Source: CAVDHB01 sp963608705
GTDB taxonomy: Bacteria; Bacteroidota; Bacteroidia; Bacteroidales; Bacteroidaceae
DNA: 64,000 nucleotides
Direction of reading: 5' to 3'
Assembly: GCA_963608705.1 (NCBI GenBank)
Contig: CAVDHB010000068.1
Coordinates: forward strand, 1 to 64,000
The notes beneath the pieces were generated by a model. The model was not told where the DNA came from. It made no database searches and was given only the letters and a program-made list of their open reading frames with translations. The translations under genes and the position numbers were made by a program. This document shows positions 7,140 through 15,958 of the stretch, in pieces. The stretch's first letter is position 1. Each line of letters opens with the position of its first letter.

Positions 7140-7787
7140 ATGGACACACTCGAAATCATATTGACGGCGGCAGGAACGGCGGCAACGGTGATAGGAATAC
7201 TTTACACCATGATTAGACGGCTTATGGAGAAAGCGTCTGAACAGGCCGTGGACAAGAAAAGGCTTGAGGAGGTGGAAATAGAGGTTGGCAAGAAGCCGTG
7301 CGAGACCCATACGAGGGAAATAGAGGCGCATGACTCGGACATCAGTGCGTTGAAGTGTATGCTGAAATCGGACACGGATATGCTCATTGAGCTGTCGAAG
7401 TGGGCGATGAAGGCGGACGCTGGCATGATAGACAGGCTGGCGAGGAAGGGCAGCCCGTTGAAAATGACACAAGCGGGCATGGAACTTTACAAAGCGAGCC
7501 ATGCGGACGAGGCGTTGTCAAAAATGCGCGGGTTCCTGCTGGACGAAATGGCCAAATCCTCCCCGCGCACGGAATATGACATAGAGGAGACGGCACTGGA
7601 TGTGTTGCTGCGCAACGTCGGGAGAGAGGAGCTTGACGCTGTGAAACGATACATTTACTATTCTCCAAGCGAGTTCGCTACATCCAGGGGAGAGGCCGTG
7701 CGTTTTGACCTGTACTCCATCTTAAAGCTGATGAGCATAAAGCTGAGGGACGATTATATCAGCTTGTCCCGGCAAGAAATGGATTGA
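7140..7787 (+). CDS. Membrane-anchored coiled-coil protein of unknown function
   Basis: A 215-residue protein. One N-terminal membrane helix (IILTAAGTAATVIGILYTMI) precedes a charged region likely to form a coiled coil (about 30-75), then a soluble helical part. A stretch near 110-160 (SPLKMTQAGMELYKASHADE) resembles a family seen next to small phage genes in Bacteroides, but I cannot name it. It starts 30 bp after the HicB-like gene with a GAGGTT lead. A single N-terminal helix plus coiled coil would also fit a spanin or an accessory lysis factor; this is only a guess. Confidence 0.5.
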   Translation: MDTLEIILTAAGTAATVIGILYTMIRRLMEKASEQAVDKKRLEEVEIEVGKKPCETHTREIEAHDSDISALKCMLKSDTDMLIELSKWAMKADAGMIDRLARKGSPLKMTQAGMELYKASHADEALSKMRGFLLDEMAKSSPRTEYDIEETALDVLLRNVGREELDAVKRYIYYSPSEFATSRGEAVRFDLYSILKLMSIKLRDDYISLSRQEMD

Positions 7788-7841
7788 GAAACTTTAAGCC
7801 GGGGAAACGAATAACAATTACCATTCTAAACAATAGAAGCT

Positions 7842-8018
7842 ATGGAGACGACAGAAGCGGGAAAGAAACAGAGAAGGCAGGAGATAAAGGAGTTCCTGCG
7901 GGAGAAAAAAGCGAGGGACGGCAAACTGAGCAAAATCGGCGAGTGGGTTCTGAGCGGGAAAAGCAGTGAGCTTGGGCTGTACGTGAAGCCTGAGAATATG
8001 AAATATATTCTGAGATGA
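7842..8018 (+). CDS. 58-residue basic protein, hypothetical
   Basis: The gene encodes METTEAGKKQRRQEIKEF... ending ENMKYILR. It is lysine- and arginine-rich in the first 33 residues (likely helical), then has a compact LSKIGEWVLSGKSSELGLYV part. A longer open frame at 7784-7969 lies over it in another phase but looks random. The hydrophobic spacing and start context favour this one. It follows the coiled-coil gene by 54 bp and lies before the integrase remnant. Function unknown; small basic proteins at this position in elements are often regulators. Confidence 0.45.
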   Translation: METTEAGKKQRRQEIKEFLREKKARDGKLSKIGEWVLSGKSSELGLYVKPENMKYILR

Positions 8019-8138
8019 GGTGTTACCTTCTGATAATCTCACAGGCAATCAGCGACCGTATCACGCTTTAAGCTCGGACCGGAAGTTTTCGAGATACGAG
8101 CGTTACGGACTGGACTTCGTGTTTAACGAAAGATAGTC

Positions 8139-8708
8139 GTGGCGACCATCAAGGCGTTCATAAGGACAACCTCCAAGAAGGAGACGGCTGTGCGCTTCCG
8201 TGTCAGTGACGGCAGGGACGTGCAGCTCTTCTACGTGTCCGGCCTCATGGTGCTTCCTGCGTTGTGGGACAATGTTTCGGACGGTTTTCTGCGCTATGTA
8301 CCCAAGAAGACTTCCGGGGAGAGCGGACGTGCGGCCACTGTCCCACAGCTCCCTAAAGCGGCGGAGATTATCAACCGCTACAAAGGCGGGACGGACAAAC
8401 GCCTTATCCCGTTCACTAATCTGATAAAATACAACGTATATATATAAAAAGTGTTCAAGGCCGCCGGCATAGACCGCACGGTAACTGTCACCAACCCGGT
8501 AACAGGCTTGGAGGAAGCCCGCAATCTGTGTGACATAGCGAGCAGCCATCTTGTCCGGAGGACGTTCATCACTCTTTTGTACAAGACAGTCCAAAATCCG
8601 GAACTGATAGGTGAGATGTCCGGCCACTCAGAGGGAAGCAGGGCTTTCGTGCGCTACCGCAGGATTGATGACGACCTGCTGAGAGCGACCATTGAGAAGG
8701 TCAAGTGA
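8139..8708 (+). pseudogene. Tyrosine integrase remnant (large internal deletion plus stop codon)
   Basis: From a GTG at 8139 the frame gives a typical Bacteroides arm-binding domain (MATIKAFIRTTSKKET, then VSDGRDVQLFYVSG and LPALWDN). It then jumps straight to the end of a catalytic domain: RLIPF, KYNVYI, the HLVRRTF box (His-x-x-Arg), SGHSEGSRAF and the tyrosine in VRYRR. The core-binding domain and the first catalytic arginine, about 200 residues in full-length relatives, are missing. A TAA at 8445-8447 interrupts the frame, which then continues in the same phase to 8708. It cannot be an active recombinase. Confidence 0.8.
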
Positions 8709-8861
8709 CGACACCTGGTTGTGCAGGTTTCTGCCATTTGCACAACATCTTCTGTTTATTCTTCTGAAAACGGATGAAACGTTTTCATCAAATTTATCAG
8801 AACTTACTCATTTTCAGCGTTTCTTCCGAATTACGTTGAAATGCTTTGAAATATGTAAAGT

Positions 8862-8896
8862 CCCACAGGTATGCAGCAGGTCTGAATACCTGTGGG
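8862..8896 (-). terminator. Terminator of the flavin reductase operon
   Basis: CCCACAGGTAT and ATACCTGTGGG form a perfect 11-bp stem 11 bp beyond the stop of the minus-strand gene. The 8709-8907 gap holds nothing else I can see. Confidence 0.6.
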
Positions 8897-8907
8897 TATA
8901 AGATTCT

Positions 8908-9471
8908 TTATTTCAGCTCTTTTCCTATGGAAAAAGCCTGTCCTGCTTTCTTCCCTAAGGCAATGTAGCCGTGGCGGAAAGGATCGAAGACAATCAGGTG
9001 CATCTTTTCTGTGTCCGGCATGCCGTCTTCGGCCAGGTATTTCTCATCCACGAGTACATTGACAATCTCGCCTATGAGATTGTAACCTTCTCCCTCGTCT
9101 CCGATTTTCTCTTTCACACGGCATTCCAGCGTGAGGGGAAATTCCTTGAAGACCGGTGCGTTTACTTTTTCCGCTTTCTCTGCGTGCCATCCCGTCTTCT
9201 CCATTTTGTCCGCATTTCTTTTGGCACTGACCAGTCCTACATAGTCTGCCGCTTTCATGGTTTCGGTAGTGGCGAATGCTACGGTGAACTCACCCAGACG
9301 ATTCAAGTTCTTAGTGGTGGCGTGGGAACCCAAGGAGATGGCTATTTCCTTTTCATCCCATTGTCCACCCCAGGCTGCGTTCATGGCGTTGGCTGTTCCG
9401 TTTTCATTGTATGTGCCGATAATCAGCACAGGTTGTGGGGCTACCCACGGTTTCGGTTCAAATGATTTCAT
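8908..9471 (-). CDS. Flavin reductase-like / flavoredoxin family protein
   Basis: A 187-residue FMN-binding split-barrel protein (family of FlaRed and flavoredoxin): KPWVAPQPVLIIGTYNENGT, NAAWGGQWDEKEIAISLGSH and TTKNLNRLGEFTVAF are the FMN-phosphate and ring-binding segments. It probably carries electrons or reduces flavin in the cytoplasm. I start it at Met MKSFEPKPW (9471); the longer frame to 9519 has a non-family lead. It is 20 bp after the S41-like gene and likely the last gene of a three-gene unit. Confidence 0.8.
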   Translation of the reverse strand: MKSFEPKPWVAPQPVLIIGTYNENGTANAMNAAWGGQWDEKEIAISLGSHATTKNLNRLGEFTVAFATTETMKAADYVGLVSAKRNADKMEKTGWHAEKAEKVNAPVFKEFPLTLECRVKEKIGDEGEGYNLIGEIVNVLVDEKYLAEDGMPDTEKMHLIVFDPFRHGYIALGKKAGQAFSIGKELK

Positions 9472-9491
9472 AACTGCTTTGATTGAATGGT

Positions 9492-11093
9492 TTATTTGTT
9501 TTTTCTGATATAATCCCAAAGGTATTGCAGCTCAGCCTGCTGACTGAAGTTGTAGTGTAAGTAATCTTCGTAAGTGAGTTGCAAGGCGGGACGTAGTAGG
9601 TGTGCATTCGGGTCTGAGGCTGGAAGAAACAGCTGCATGGAGTTGGAGATAGACCCTTGAATACCTGTCAAAGGCAATTTGAACGGGGTCACTTCCATAT
9701 AGGCGTTGGGAGCTTGACTGCTGGGGATGCCCACAAGGGTAGCTCCCATTTTCCATAAGAAGAAGGCGTAGTGGAAGGCGGCACTGAAAGTGCGTTCGTC
9801 TATGACCACGTAGATATGTTGGGGCGTATAGACGGGGTGTCCGTTTTGTGCGAGGAGCGACGGCTTGTCATCGCTGGTGCATTCGTTGATGAATTGCTGA
9901 CGTAAGGAGTCTATCGGCTGTGAGACGGTGGTGTCATCATCCCAGACGTATTCTCCTGGTTCTATCTTGTGCTCTTTCTGGTACTCCGTAAGTGTCTGGT
10001 GTATTTTCTGTAGATAGAGAGGAGATACTTTACGTACGAACGGGGTGTGCATGGGTGTTTGGAGGTAGCGGTCTCCGAAGAGTTGGTAGAGGGTGGGGAG
10101 GACAATGGGTGTCCATCCTCCCTCGTTTCCACGCAGGTCGATGATAAGGTTCGCACTGTGATTCACTTTCATTTTCCGTAGCATATTGCCAAAGGTGCGG
10201 GTAAGAGAAGGGATAGCACGGATGGCTGAAAGGGTGTCACGGGGAATCTTGCGGGTCATGTGACGGGCGTAGTAACGGCTGAGCGGTTGCTGGAAGTCCC
10301 ATCCGTTTCGGTGCATGGACTCGAAAACGGCTCTGTCGTACACGGTGCTGAGTCTGTACATCATGGTCGTTTTCTCTTTGTCCAGAAAACGGTAATCCAT
10401 TTGTTTTCTGGGAAAGAAGTCGGAGGAAGGCAGTATGCCTAACTGTACTTGTCGATAGGCTTTTGCGGATAGGAGTGGCAGACGGATTTCCTCTTTCGTG
10501 TTGTCGCGGGAGAGAACTCCTATTCGCAGGGTGTCTGTTTTTAGCTGTGGAAAGGCTTTACGAAGGAAGTCTTCCCACATCAGGTTTTGTGTGAGTACGT
10601 GTAATTGTCCGTATTCGTTTTCACATCCTGCCCATGCTGCTTTTTTCATCAGTACGGACAGTGGAGTGTCTTCTATATAGAATAATCTGGCACCGAGAAA
10701 GCGGTTCACCTTCTCTGGCAGTGCGCTACATACAAGCCCTCCGGGAATACATCGGAAAGCAATGGGGAGTCTTCGGACTTTTTGTGAGGTCTTTTCGTTA
10801 TATATATAGGTATGTCCATCCTGCAAGGTGTTGAGAAAGGCGGATAGTGTGTCTTTGAACGCTTGTTTGTCGGTGTTTGTTTGTAGTAGATTCCGGCGGG
10901 TGTCTCTCACTTTCTGATAGAAGGAGATCCTGCCTCCGAAGGCCGTGTAAGGATCTGGGTGTGTATGGGTTAGTAATTCAACGAACGTGTCGAAGTCTGC
11001 GGCAATTGTGTCGTTGGTTGTCTGTGCGTACAGTCTGTCTGTACCGTAGAAAAGACCGCATGCGATGAGTAGTTTTGTAATTGATTGTTTCAT
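9492..11093 (-). CDS. Exported S41-family (C-terminal processing) peptidase-like protein
   Basis: A 533-residue protein with a signal peptide (KQSITKLLIACGLFYGTDRLYAQ). The S41 core is visible in NLIIDLRGNEGGW and in the IDERTFSAAFHYAFFLWKMG region, where Ser is the likely nucleophile. No PDZ domain is obvious. S41 enzymes cleave proteins near their C-termini in the periplasm. I place the start at 11093: a longer frame to 11417 adds 108 residues of arginine-rich sequence that simply mirrors the upstream lipoprotein gene. The gap to that gene is 8 bp, so they are co-transcribed. Confidence 0.75.
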   Translation of the reverse strand: MKQSITKLLIACGLFYGTDRLYAQTTNDTIAADFDTFVELLTHTHPDPYTAFGGRISFYQKVRDTRRNLLQTNTDKQAFKDTLSAFLNTLQDGHTYIYNEKTSQKVRRLPIAFRCIPGGLVCSALPEKVNRFLGARLFYIEDTPLSVLMKKAAWAGCENEYGQLHVLTQNLMWEDFLRKAFPQLKTDTLRIGVLSRDNTKEEIRLPLLSAKAYRQVQLGILPSSDFFPRKQMDYRFLDKEKTTMMYRLSTVYDRAVFESMHRNGWDFQQPLSRYYARHMTRKIPRDTLSAIRAIPSLTRTFGNMLRKMKVNHSANLIIDLRGNEGGWTPIVLPTLYQLFGDRYLQTPMHTPFVRKVSPLYLQKIHQTLTEYQKEHKIEPGEYVWDDDTTVSQPIDSLRQQFINECTSDDKPSLLAQNGHPVYTPQHIYVVIDERTFSAAFHYAFFLWKMGATLVGIPSSQAPNAYMEVTPFKLPLTGIQGSISNSMQLFLPASDPNAHLLRPALQLTYEDYLHYNFSQQAELQYLWDYIRKNK

Positions 11094-11101
11094 TTGGTAT
11101 T

Positions 11102-11959
11102 TTAATAGGGTATTCGAAGCTCTCTCCTTAGCATTTCTTCCAGCTCTTCCATGGAAAGGTTCTTCCCGATGATGGTGCCGCGGCTGTTGAAGAGGAAGTT
11201 CCGAGGAATTGATTGTGTGAAATAAGCCTTGGCGACGGGGCTGTCCATTCCTTTCAGGTCGGAGGCTTGGGGGAAAGTCAATGCGTATTTGTACACAGCG
11301 TTTCTCCAATGGGCATGGTCTGTGTCCAATGATATGCCGATGATGGTCAGTCCCTGCGGCTTGTAGTGGGTGTAGAGCTTTTGCAGCTGGGGAAGTTCTT
11401 GACAGCAAGGCACGCACCAGCTTGCCCAGAAGTCGATGAATGTCATTCGGTGGGTATGAACCACATCTTGCAACACAATTTCTCTTCCTTCCAAGGTGGA
11501 AAGTGTGAAGGGAATGAATGGTTTTCCCGGTGCGGTGTGATTTTCCGCTTTGGCGAACTGGAGCAGTCTCCGCAGTTCGTCTTTCTTTTTAAGGCTGTCG
11601 GGAGTGATTCTTAGCAGCTCTTCTACTTGCAGCGGTGTCAGTGCGTAGTTGTCTTTTAGCAGTATATCCGCATTTTTCCCTTTGGGCAGATGGTCATGCA
11701 GCAGTCTGTAGACCATATTGTTCCTTTCCGTCGTGAGTTTTTTCACCTTGGCCATAATCAGCGGCGACTTTTCGTTCAGCATGGCATAGGGGGGAAGTCG
11801 GTGCGTGAAGAAGTCTATCTGCTTGCCCAATGATGTCATCCGAAGCTCATAGTGGGAAAGCAGGCTGTCTTCTTTCGAAGTGGTACTGTCTTTTTGTGTT
11901 TTGTCAGCCGTACAAGCAGCGCAAAACAGACAGAAGCTGAACAGGATTTCTTTACGCAT
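11102..11959 (-). CDS. TlpA-like thioredoxin-fold lipoprotein
   Basis: A 285-residue lipoprotein (MRKEILFSFCLFCAAC, lipobox cysteine at 16). The N-terminal half (about 20-140) is helical and of unknown type. The C-terminal half is a TlpA/ResA-type thioredoxin with the active site WCVPC in FWASWCVPCCQELPQL and cis-proline region SIPRNFLF. Such proteins reduce or exchange disulfides in the periplasm. It is the first gene of a unit with the S41-like protein and the flavin reductase. I start at 11959 because the longer frame runs into the terminator hairpin and hides the signal peptide. Confidence 0.75.
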   Translation of the reverse strand: MRKEILFSFCLFCAACTADKTQKDSTTSKEDSLLSHYELRMTSLGKQIDFFTHRLPPYAMLNEKSPLIMAKVKKLTTERNNMVYRLLHDHLPKGKNADILLKDNYALTPLQVEELLRITPDSLKKKDELRRLLQFAKAENHTAPGKPFIPFTLSTLEGREIVLQDVVHTHRMTFIDFWASWCVPCCQELPQLQKLYTHYKPQGLTIIGISLDTDHAHWRNAVYKYALTFPQASDLKGMDSPVAKAYFTQSIPRNFLFNSRGTIIGKNLSMEELEEMLRRELRIPY

Positions 11960-11990
11960 AGGAGGAAAAGAGTGGATGCTTATTTGTAAA

Positions 11991-12050
11991 AAGGAGAGGT
12001 TGCCTTGTATTGTCCTGTGGGGACAATCAAGCACAACCTCTCCTTTTACT
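11991..12050 (-). terminator. Terminator of prs, very long stem
   Basis: AAGGAGAGGTTG pairs with CAACCTCTCCTT, and inside it CTTGTATTGTCC pairs with GGGACAATCAAG, giving a stem of over 20 bp. It sits 25 bp after the prs stop. Confidence 0.7.
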
Positions 12051-12074
12051 TTTTATGTATAAAGGTTATTATAA

Positions 12075-13016
12075 TCAGATGATGTACTGAGAACTGATAG
12101 ATTCATTATTCTCCACTCTGCGGATGGTCTCGGCAAACATTCCCGCGATGGAGATTTGTTTTACCTTGTCGCATTTATGTGTGTAGGGAATACTGTCAGT
12201 GAAGACAATCTCTTCCAGTGAGGAGTTCTGTACACGTTCGGAAGCAGGGTCGGACATGATACAATGGCTGGCCACGGCACGCACAGTCTTGGCACCTGCT
12301 TTTTTCATTTCGTCTGCGGCGAAGGTGATGGTTCCTGCCGTATCTACCATATCGTCCACGATGATGACGTTTTTGCCTTTCACGTCACCGATAATTTGGA
12401 TCGTGTCTACCACATTGGCTCTCTTACGGGTTTTGTTGCAGAGTACAAGAGGTACGTTCAGGTACTTGCTATACGTGTTGGCGCGTTTGGAGCCGCCTAC
12501 GTCCGGGGTGGCGATTACAAGGTCGGGCAAGTGCAGAGACTCCAGATAAGGAAGCATCACGGTGGAAGCGTATAAGTGGTCTACAGGCACATCAAAGAAT
12601 CCTTGTTCCTGGTCAGCATGCAAGTCCATGGTTATCAGACGGTCAATGCCTGCCACACTCAGCAGGTTGGCCACTAATTTGGCTGCGATGGAGACACGGG
12701 GCTTGTCTTTGCGGTCTTGGCGAGCCCATCCGAAATAAGGAATCACAGCGTTCACTGTACGTGCGGAAGCACGCTTGGCTGCGTCTATCATGAGCAACAG
12801 CTCCATGAGGTTGTCACTATTGGGGAAAGTGCTTTGCACAAGGAACACATCCGCTCCGCGGATAGACTCTTCATAGCATACCACAAACTCGCCGTCAGCG
12901 AAGTGAGTGATTTTCATGTTTCCCAGTGGACACTGCAAGTGAGTGCAGATTTTCTCGGCCAAGTAACGAGACTTGCTGCCGGAGAATACCTTGAACGGTA
13001 ATTTTTCTTGATTCAT
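12075..13016 (-). CDS. prs: Ribose-phosphate pyrophosphokinase
   Basis: A 313-residue cytoplasmic enzyme that makes PRPP from ribose 5-phosphate and ATP, feeding purine, pyrimidine, histidine and NAD synthesis. Visible landmarks: FSGSKSRYLAEKI at the start, FADGE, the ATP-site WARQDRK (97-103), DLHADQEQGFF, and the PRPP loop VIIVDDMVDTAGT (217-229). Length is the family norm. I start it at MNQEKLPF (13016) because a -33/-7 promoter covers 13079-13048 and the longer frame would overlap it. Confidence 0.93.
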   Translation of the reverse strand: MNQEKLPFKVFSGSKSRYLAEKICTHLQCPLGNMKITHFADGEFVVCYEESIRGADVFLVQSTFPNSDNLMELLLMIDAAKRASARTVNAVIPYFGWARQDRKDKPRVSIAAKLVANLLSVAGIDRLITMDLHADQEQGFFDVPVDHLYASTVMLPYLESLHLPDLVIATPDVGGSKRANTYSKYLNVPLVLCNKTRKRANVVDTIQIIGDVKGKNVIIVDDMVDTAGTITFAADEMKKAGAKTVRAVASHCIMSDPASERVQNSSLEEIVFTDSIPYTHKCDKVKQISIAGMFAETIRRVENNESISSQYII

Positions 13017-13047
13017 TTGTTTTTGGTATGGTAATGTAATGCAAAGG

Positions 13048-13079
13048 CAAAAGTAGGGAATCTTTTTCAATTAGCCAAA
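13048..13079 (-). promoter_or_regulatory. Promoter of prs
   Basis: On the minus strand: TTTG (13079-13076), 20 bp, TACTTTTG (13055-13048). Transcription would begin near 13042, which fixes the start codon at 13016. Confidence 0.6.
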
Positions 13080-13091
13080 CGATTACTTCGC

Positions 13092-13694
13092 TTAATCGGA
13101 GAGACTGCGCAATTTCTTGAAATATTCCACTAAGTCCCGGTAGTCAATGGCGTGGTGGATATTGAACAGTTCCCATAAGGCGGAAGTCACTACTACTCCT
13201 CCGAAACCGAGTTCTTGGCATTGCCGTATATTTCGAGTGGAGATTCCGCCTAACGCCATCACTTTTTTCCCTAAGCTGGCTTGATGAAGTTCCTCTACGG
13301 GGAATCCCTTTACCATCTTTCCGCTCTTGGGGTCGGAAGAGTCGAATACAGGACTCAGAAGCACATAGTCGCTATGTTGTATCTTTGGACGCAAATCTGC
13401 TAAATTGTGTACTGACTGGGTAATGATTCCTTTGTATTTTGTGGGCGGATAAGGATGCCGTTTGTTGAGGTGTATTCCCATGAGTCCGAACTCTTTCTTC
13501 AGCTCGAAATGGTCGTGCAAGATGATGCGCTTCCTGTAGTCGGAAGGCAGAAGGGTGAGCAGACGTTCTGTGTAGGCGATGTCCGTGTCGGGCTTACGCA
13601 AGTGCAGGATGTCCAGTCCCTCGTCGAACAGGATGCGTATGATTTTGTCTTCCTCCACGAAAAAGGTGGGGGTGGTCATGACAATCAGTTTCAT
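13092..13694 (-). CDS. Thiamine-phosphate synthase / TenI-like protein
   Basis: A 200-residue TIM-barrel protein with ILHLRKP, GIHLNKRH, YVLLSPVFDSSDPKSGK, VMALGGI and GGVVVTSALW, the order seen in ThiE and TenI. ThiE joins the thiazole and pyrimidine halves of thiamine; TenI is a thiazole aromatase. The protein is slightly short and no other thi genes are near, so I cannot decide between them, though this form is common as a lone gene in Bacteroides. It ends 75 bp before prs, but each has its own promoter. Confidence 0.75.
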   Translation of the reverse strand: MKLIVMTTPTFFVEEDKIIRILFDEGLDILHLRKPDTDIAYTERLLTLLPSDYRKRIILHDHFELKKEFGLMGIHLNKRHPYPPTKYKGIITQSVHNLADLRPKIQHSDYVLLSPVFDSSDPKSGKMVKGFPVEELHQASLGKKVMALGGISTRNIRQCQELGFGGVVVTSALWELFNIHHAIDYRDLVEYFKKLRSLSD

Positions 13695-13717
13695 TATGGT
13701 CTGTTTTTAGTCGCATA

Positions 13718-13749
13718 CAAAGATAGGGATAATATTCGGTGTGGACAAA
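13718..13749 (-). promoter_or_regulatory. Promoter of the thiE-like gene
   Basis: On the minus strand: TTTG (13749-13746), 20 bp, TATCTTTG (13725-13718). Confidence 0.6.
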
Positions 13750-13766
13750 TGTCTTCTTGAAGAAAT

Positions 13767-13803
13767 AAAAAGCCGGGGACTCGATTCGCATCGAATCTCC
13801 GGC
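13767..13803 (-). terminator. Terminator of htpG
   Basis: GCCGGAGATTCGAT and ATCGAGTCCCCGGC form a long, nearly perfect stem followed by TTTTTATTT on the minus strand. Confidence 0.75.
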
Positions 13804-13829
13804 AGAGATGAAATGAATGTAAAAATGAA

Positions 13830-15890
13830 TTACTTAATTAAATCTACGCTCCGCTTGATGAAACTGTCAAGAGCCTTGCCTTTCAACATACCGTTCTGAA
13901 GGAGAGCCAAGTCTATCAGCTGTCCAATCTTGGCATTGCTCTTGGCGTATCCGGCGAGTACTTCCGTCTTTTTGGTACGCTCGTCGGAAAGTTTCTTCTC
14001 GCAGTCGCTTAATTCTTTCTTTTCTTCCTCAGTCACTTCCTCGGGCTTTTTCTTGTCCTGTGCCTGATGTAAGGCACTGTGTTGCGCTTCCAATCCTTTG
14101 ATTTCTGCTTCCACAGGAGCCAGTTCACTGTCCACATGGGAAGAGGTGTCGGAAAGGATGGTCTTGATAAGCGGATGATCGCTGTTCAGCACTACAGAGT
14201 ACATGGAAGGCATCTCGCCGTAGAAGGACATTCCCGGCTGAAGTTTGGCCATCTCTTGCATACGGCGGGTGTATTCGCTTTGGGTGATGACTACAGGCGT
14301 GTTGCCTTCGCCCATATTCTCCACTTCCACGTGGAAGTTGCACTTATCCATTTTTGGCAGTTCGGCTGTGAACACGCCTGCCAGCTTGTCAGTGTCTTCT
14401 TTGCTCAACTCATTCTTAGGAGCGTCTGCTTTCGGGATGAGGCGTTCGATAATATCAGCGTCTACACGAGTGAAGCGACTCTTCTCAAACTTGCGTTCCA
14501 ACTGCTGCACCATCGGAGTGTCGAGCTGTCCGTCCATCAGCAATACACTATAACCCTTGGCGGAAGCGGCCTCGATGAAGCTGTACTGTGCTTCTTTGTC
14601 GGTGGCATATAAATATACAAGGTTACCGTCCTTGTCGGTCTGGTTGTCCTTGATGAGGTTCTTGTATTCTTCGAAGGTATAGTGCTTTCCTTCTGTGTCT
14701 TTGAGCAGGGCGAAGTCCTTGGCACGTTCATAGAAGTCGTCCTGTGAGAGCATACCATACTCGATGAAGAGCTTGATGTCGTCCCACTTCTTTTCAAACT
14801 CTGTACGGTCTTCTTTGAAGATGCTTTGCAGACGGTCTGCTACCTTCTTGGTAATATAGGTGGAAATCTTCTTCACATTGGCGTCGCTCTGCAAGTAACT
14901 ACGGGACACATTTAACGGAATGTCCGGGGAGTCGATGACACCGTGCAGCAACGTCAAGAAGTCTGGCACAATACCCTCCACAGAGTCCGTTACGAATACC
15001 TGGTTGCAATAAAGCTGAATCTTATTGCGCTGTAACTCCACCTGGTTACGGATTTTCGGGAAGTACAGTACACCCGTCAAGTTGAACGGATAGTCTACAT
15101 TCAAGTGAATCCAGAACAGTGGCTCGTCTTGCATGGGATAGAGTGCACGGTAGAATTCCTTGTAGTCCTCGTCTTTCAACTCGGAAGGTTTCTTTGTCCA
15201 GATAGGCACCGTGTTGTTGATGATATTATCCTCCTCTGTGTCTACTTCCTTGTGTTCCTTGTCATCCCATTTTGTCTTCTTTCCGAAGGCGATAGGTACT
15301 GGCAGGAAACGGCAGTATTTGGTAAGAAGTTCCTGTATTTTGTTCTTTTGTAAGAACTCTTTGCAGTCATCGTCAATATGCAGCACGATGTCTGTTCCAC
15401 GGTCTTCTTTAGTGGCTTCACCCATCTCGTAGGAAGGAGATCCGTCACAAGTCCATTGCTGTGCCACGCTTCCCTCTTTGTAGCTCTTTGTGAGGATGTC
15501 CACTTTCTTGCTGACCATGAAAGCGGAGTAGAATCCCAGTCCGAAATGGCCGATAATGCCGTTGGCCTGTTCTTTGTACTTCTCCAAAAAGTCTGTGGCT
15601 CCGGAGAAAGCTATTTGGTTGATATATTTCTCGATTTCCTCAGCGGTCATACCAATACCTCGGTCGCTAACTGTCAATGTACCCGCTTTCTCATCAATGG
15701 TCACATGAACGGTCAAATCGCCCAGTTCTTCTTTGCAGGTGCCGTTGTCGGCCAGCGTTTTCAGTTTCTGTGTGGCATCCACAGCGTTTGAGATGATCTC
15801 ACGCAGGAAGATTTCATGGTCGCTATATAAGAATTTCTTGATGACGGGGAAGATGTTCTCTGTCGTTACCCCGATATTACCTTTTTGCAT
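13830..15890 (-). CDS. htpG: Chaperone protein HtpG (Hsp90)
   Basis: A 686-residue cytoplasmic ATP-dependent chaperone. The N-terminal GHKL ATPase is clear: LREIISNAVDATQKL, SDRGIGMTAEEIEKYINQIA (ATP lid), GHFGLGFYSAFM. The middle domain holds NVSRSYLQSD with the conserved arginine, and the C-terminal part is the dimerisation domain, with a lysine/glutamate-rich insert (about 595-640) that is usual in Bacteroidetes. Length is slightly above E. coli HtpG. It stands alone with its own terminator. No heat-shock operator is visible. Confidence 0.95.
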   Translation of the reverse strand: MQKGNIGVTTENIFPVIKKFLYSDHEIFLREIISNAVDATQKLKTLADNGTCKEELGDLTVHVTIDEKAGTLTVSDRGIGMTAEEIEKYINQIAFSGATDFLEKYKEQANGIIGHFGLGFYSAFMVSKKVDILTKSYKEGSVAQQWTCDGSPSYEMGEATKEDRGTDIVLHIDDDCKEFLQKNKIQELLTKYCRFLPVPIAFGKKTKWDDKEHKEVDTEEDNIINNTVPIWTKKPSELKDEDYKEFYRALYPMQDEPLFWIHLNVDYPFNLTGVLYFPKIRNQVELQRNKIQLYCNQVFVTDSVEGIVPDFLTLLHGVIDSPDIPLNVSRSYLQSDANVKKISTYITKKVADRLQSIFKEDRTEFEKKWDDIKLFIEYGMLSQDDFYERAKDFALLKDTEGKHYTFEEYKNLIKDNQTDKDGNLVYLYATDKEAQYSFIEAASAKGYSVLLMDGQLDTPMVQQLERKFEKSRFTRVDADIIERLIPKADAPKNELSKEDTDKLAGVFTAELPKMDKCNFHVEVENMGEGNTPVVITQSEYTRRMQEMAKLQPGMSFYGEMPSMYSVVLNSDHPLIKTILSDTSSHVDSELAPVEAEIKGLEAQHSALHQAQDKKKPEEVTEEEKKELSDCEKKLSDERTKKTEVLAGYAKSNAKIGQLIDLALLQNGMLKGKALDSFIKRSVDLIK

Positions 15891-15958
15891 ATCCTTTTAG
15901 TTGTTTAAGTTTAGTGGAAGTGACCTTTATTGGCAGCTTCTCTTGAACTTGGTAAACA

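Larger units (their letters stand above)
4823..8708. mobile_element. Decayed prophage-like island
   Basis: This stretch collects an excisionase-like HTH gene, a broken two-helix peptide gene, an S24/CI-like repressor, a run of short plus-strand genes of viral flavour and a dead tyrosine integrase at the right end. No structural, terminase or replication genes are seen, so it is a remnant or a minimal satellite. Boundaries are approximate; I could not find a convincing attachment-site duplication. Confidence 0.55.

Noticed and set aside
7784..7969. 61-residue frame between the coiled-coil gene and the integrase remnant
   Set aside because: Lysine- and glycine-rich random composition; the frame from 7842 to 8018 has better structure and start.
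4823..8708. Complete active prophage
   Set aside because: There are no terminase, capsid, tail or replication genes, and the integrase is broken.
9492..11417. Longer start for the S41-like protein (108 extra residues)
   Set aside because: The extension is arginine- and histidine-rich, overlaps the upstream TlpA-like gene in another phase and hides the signal peptide, which begins at 11093.
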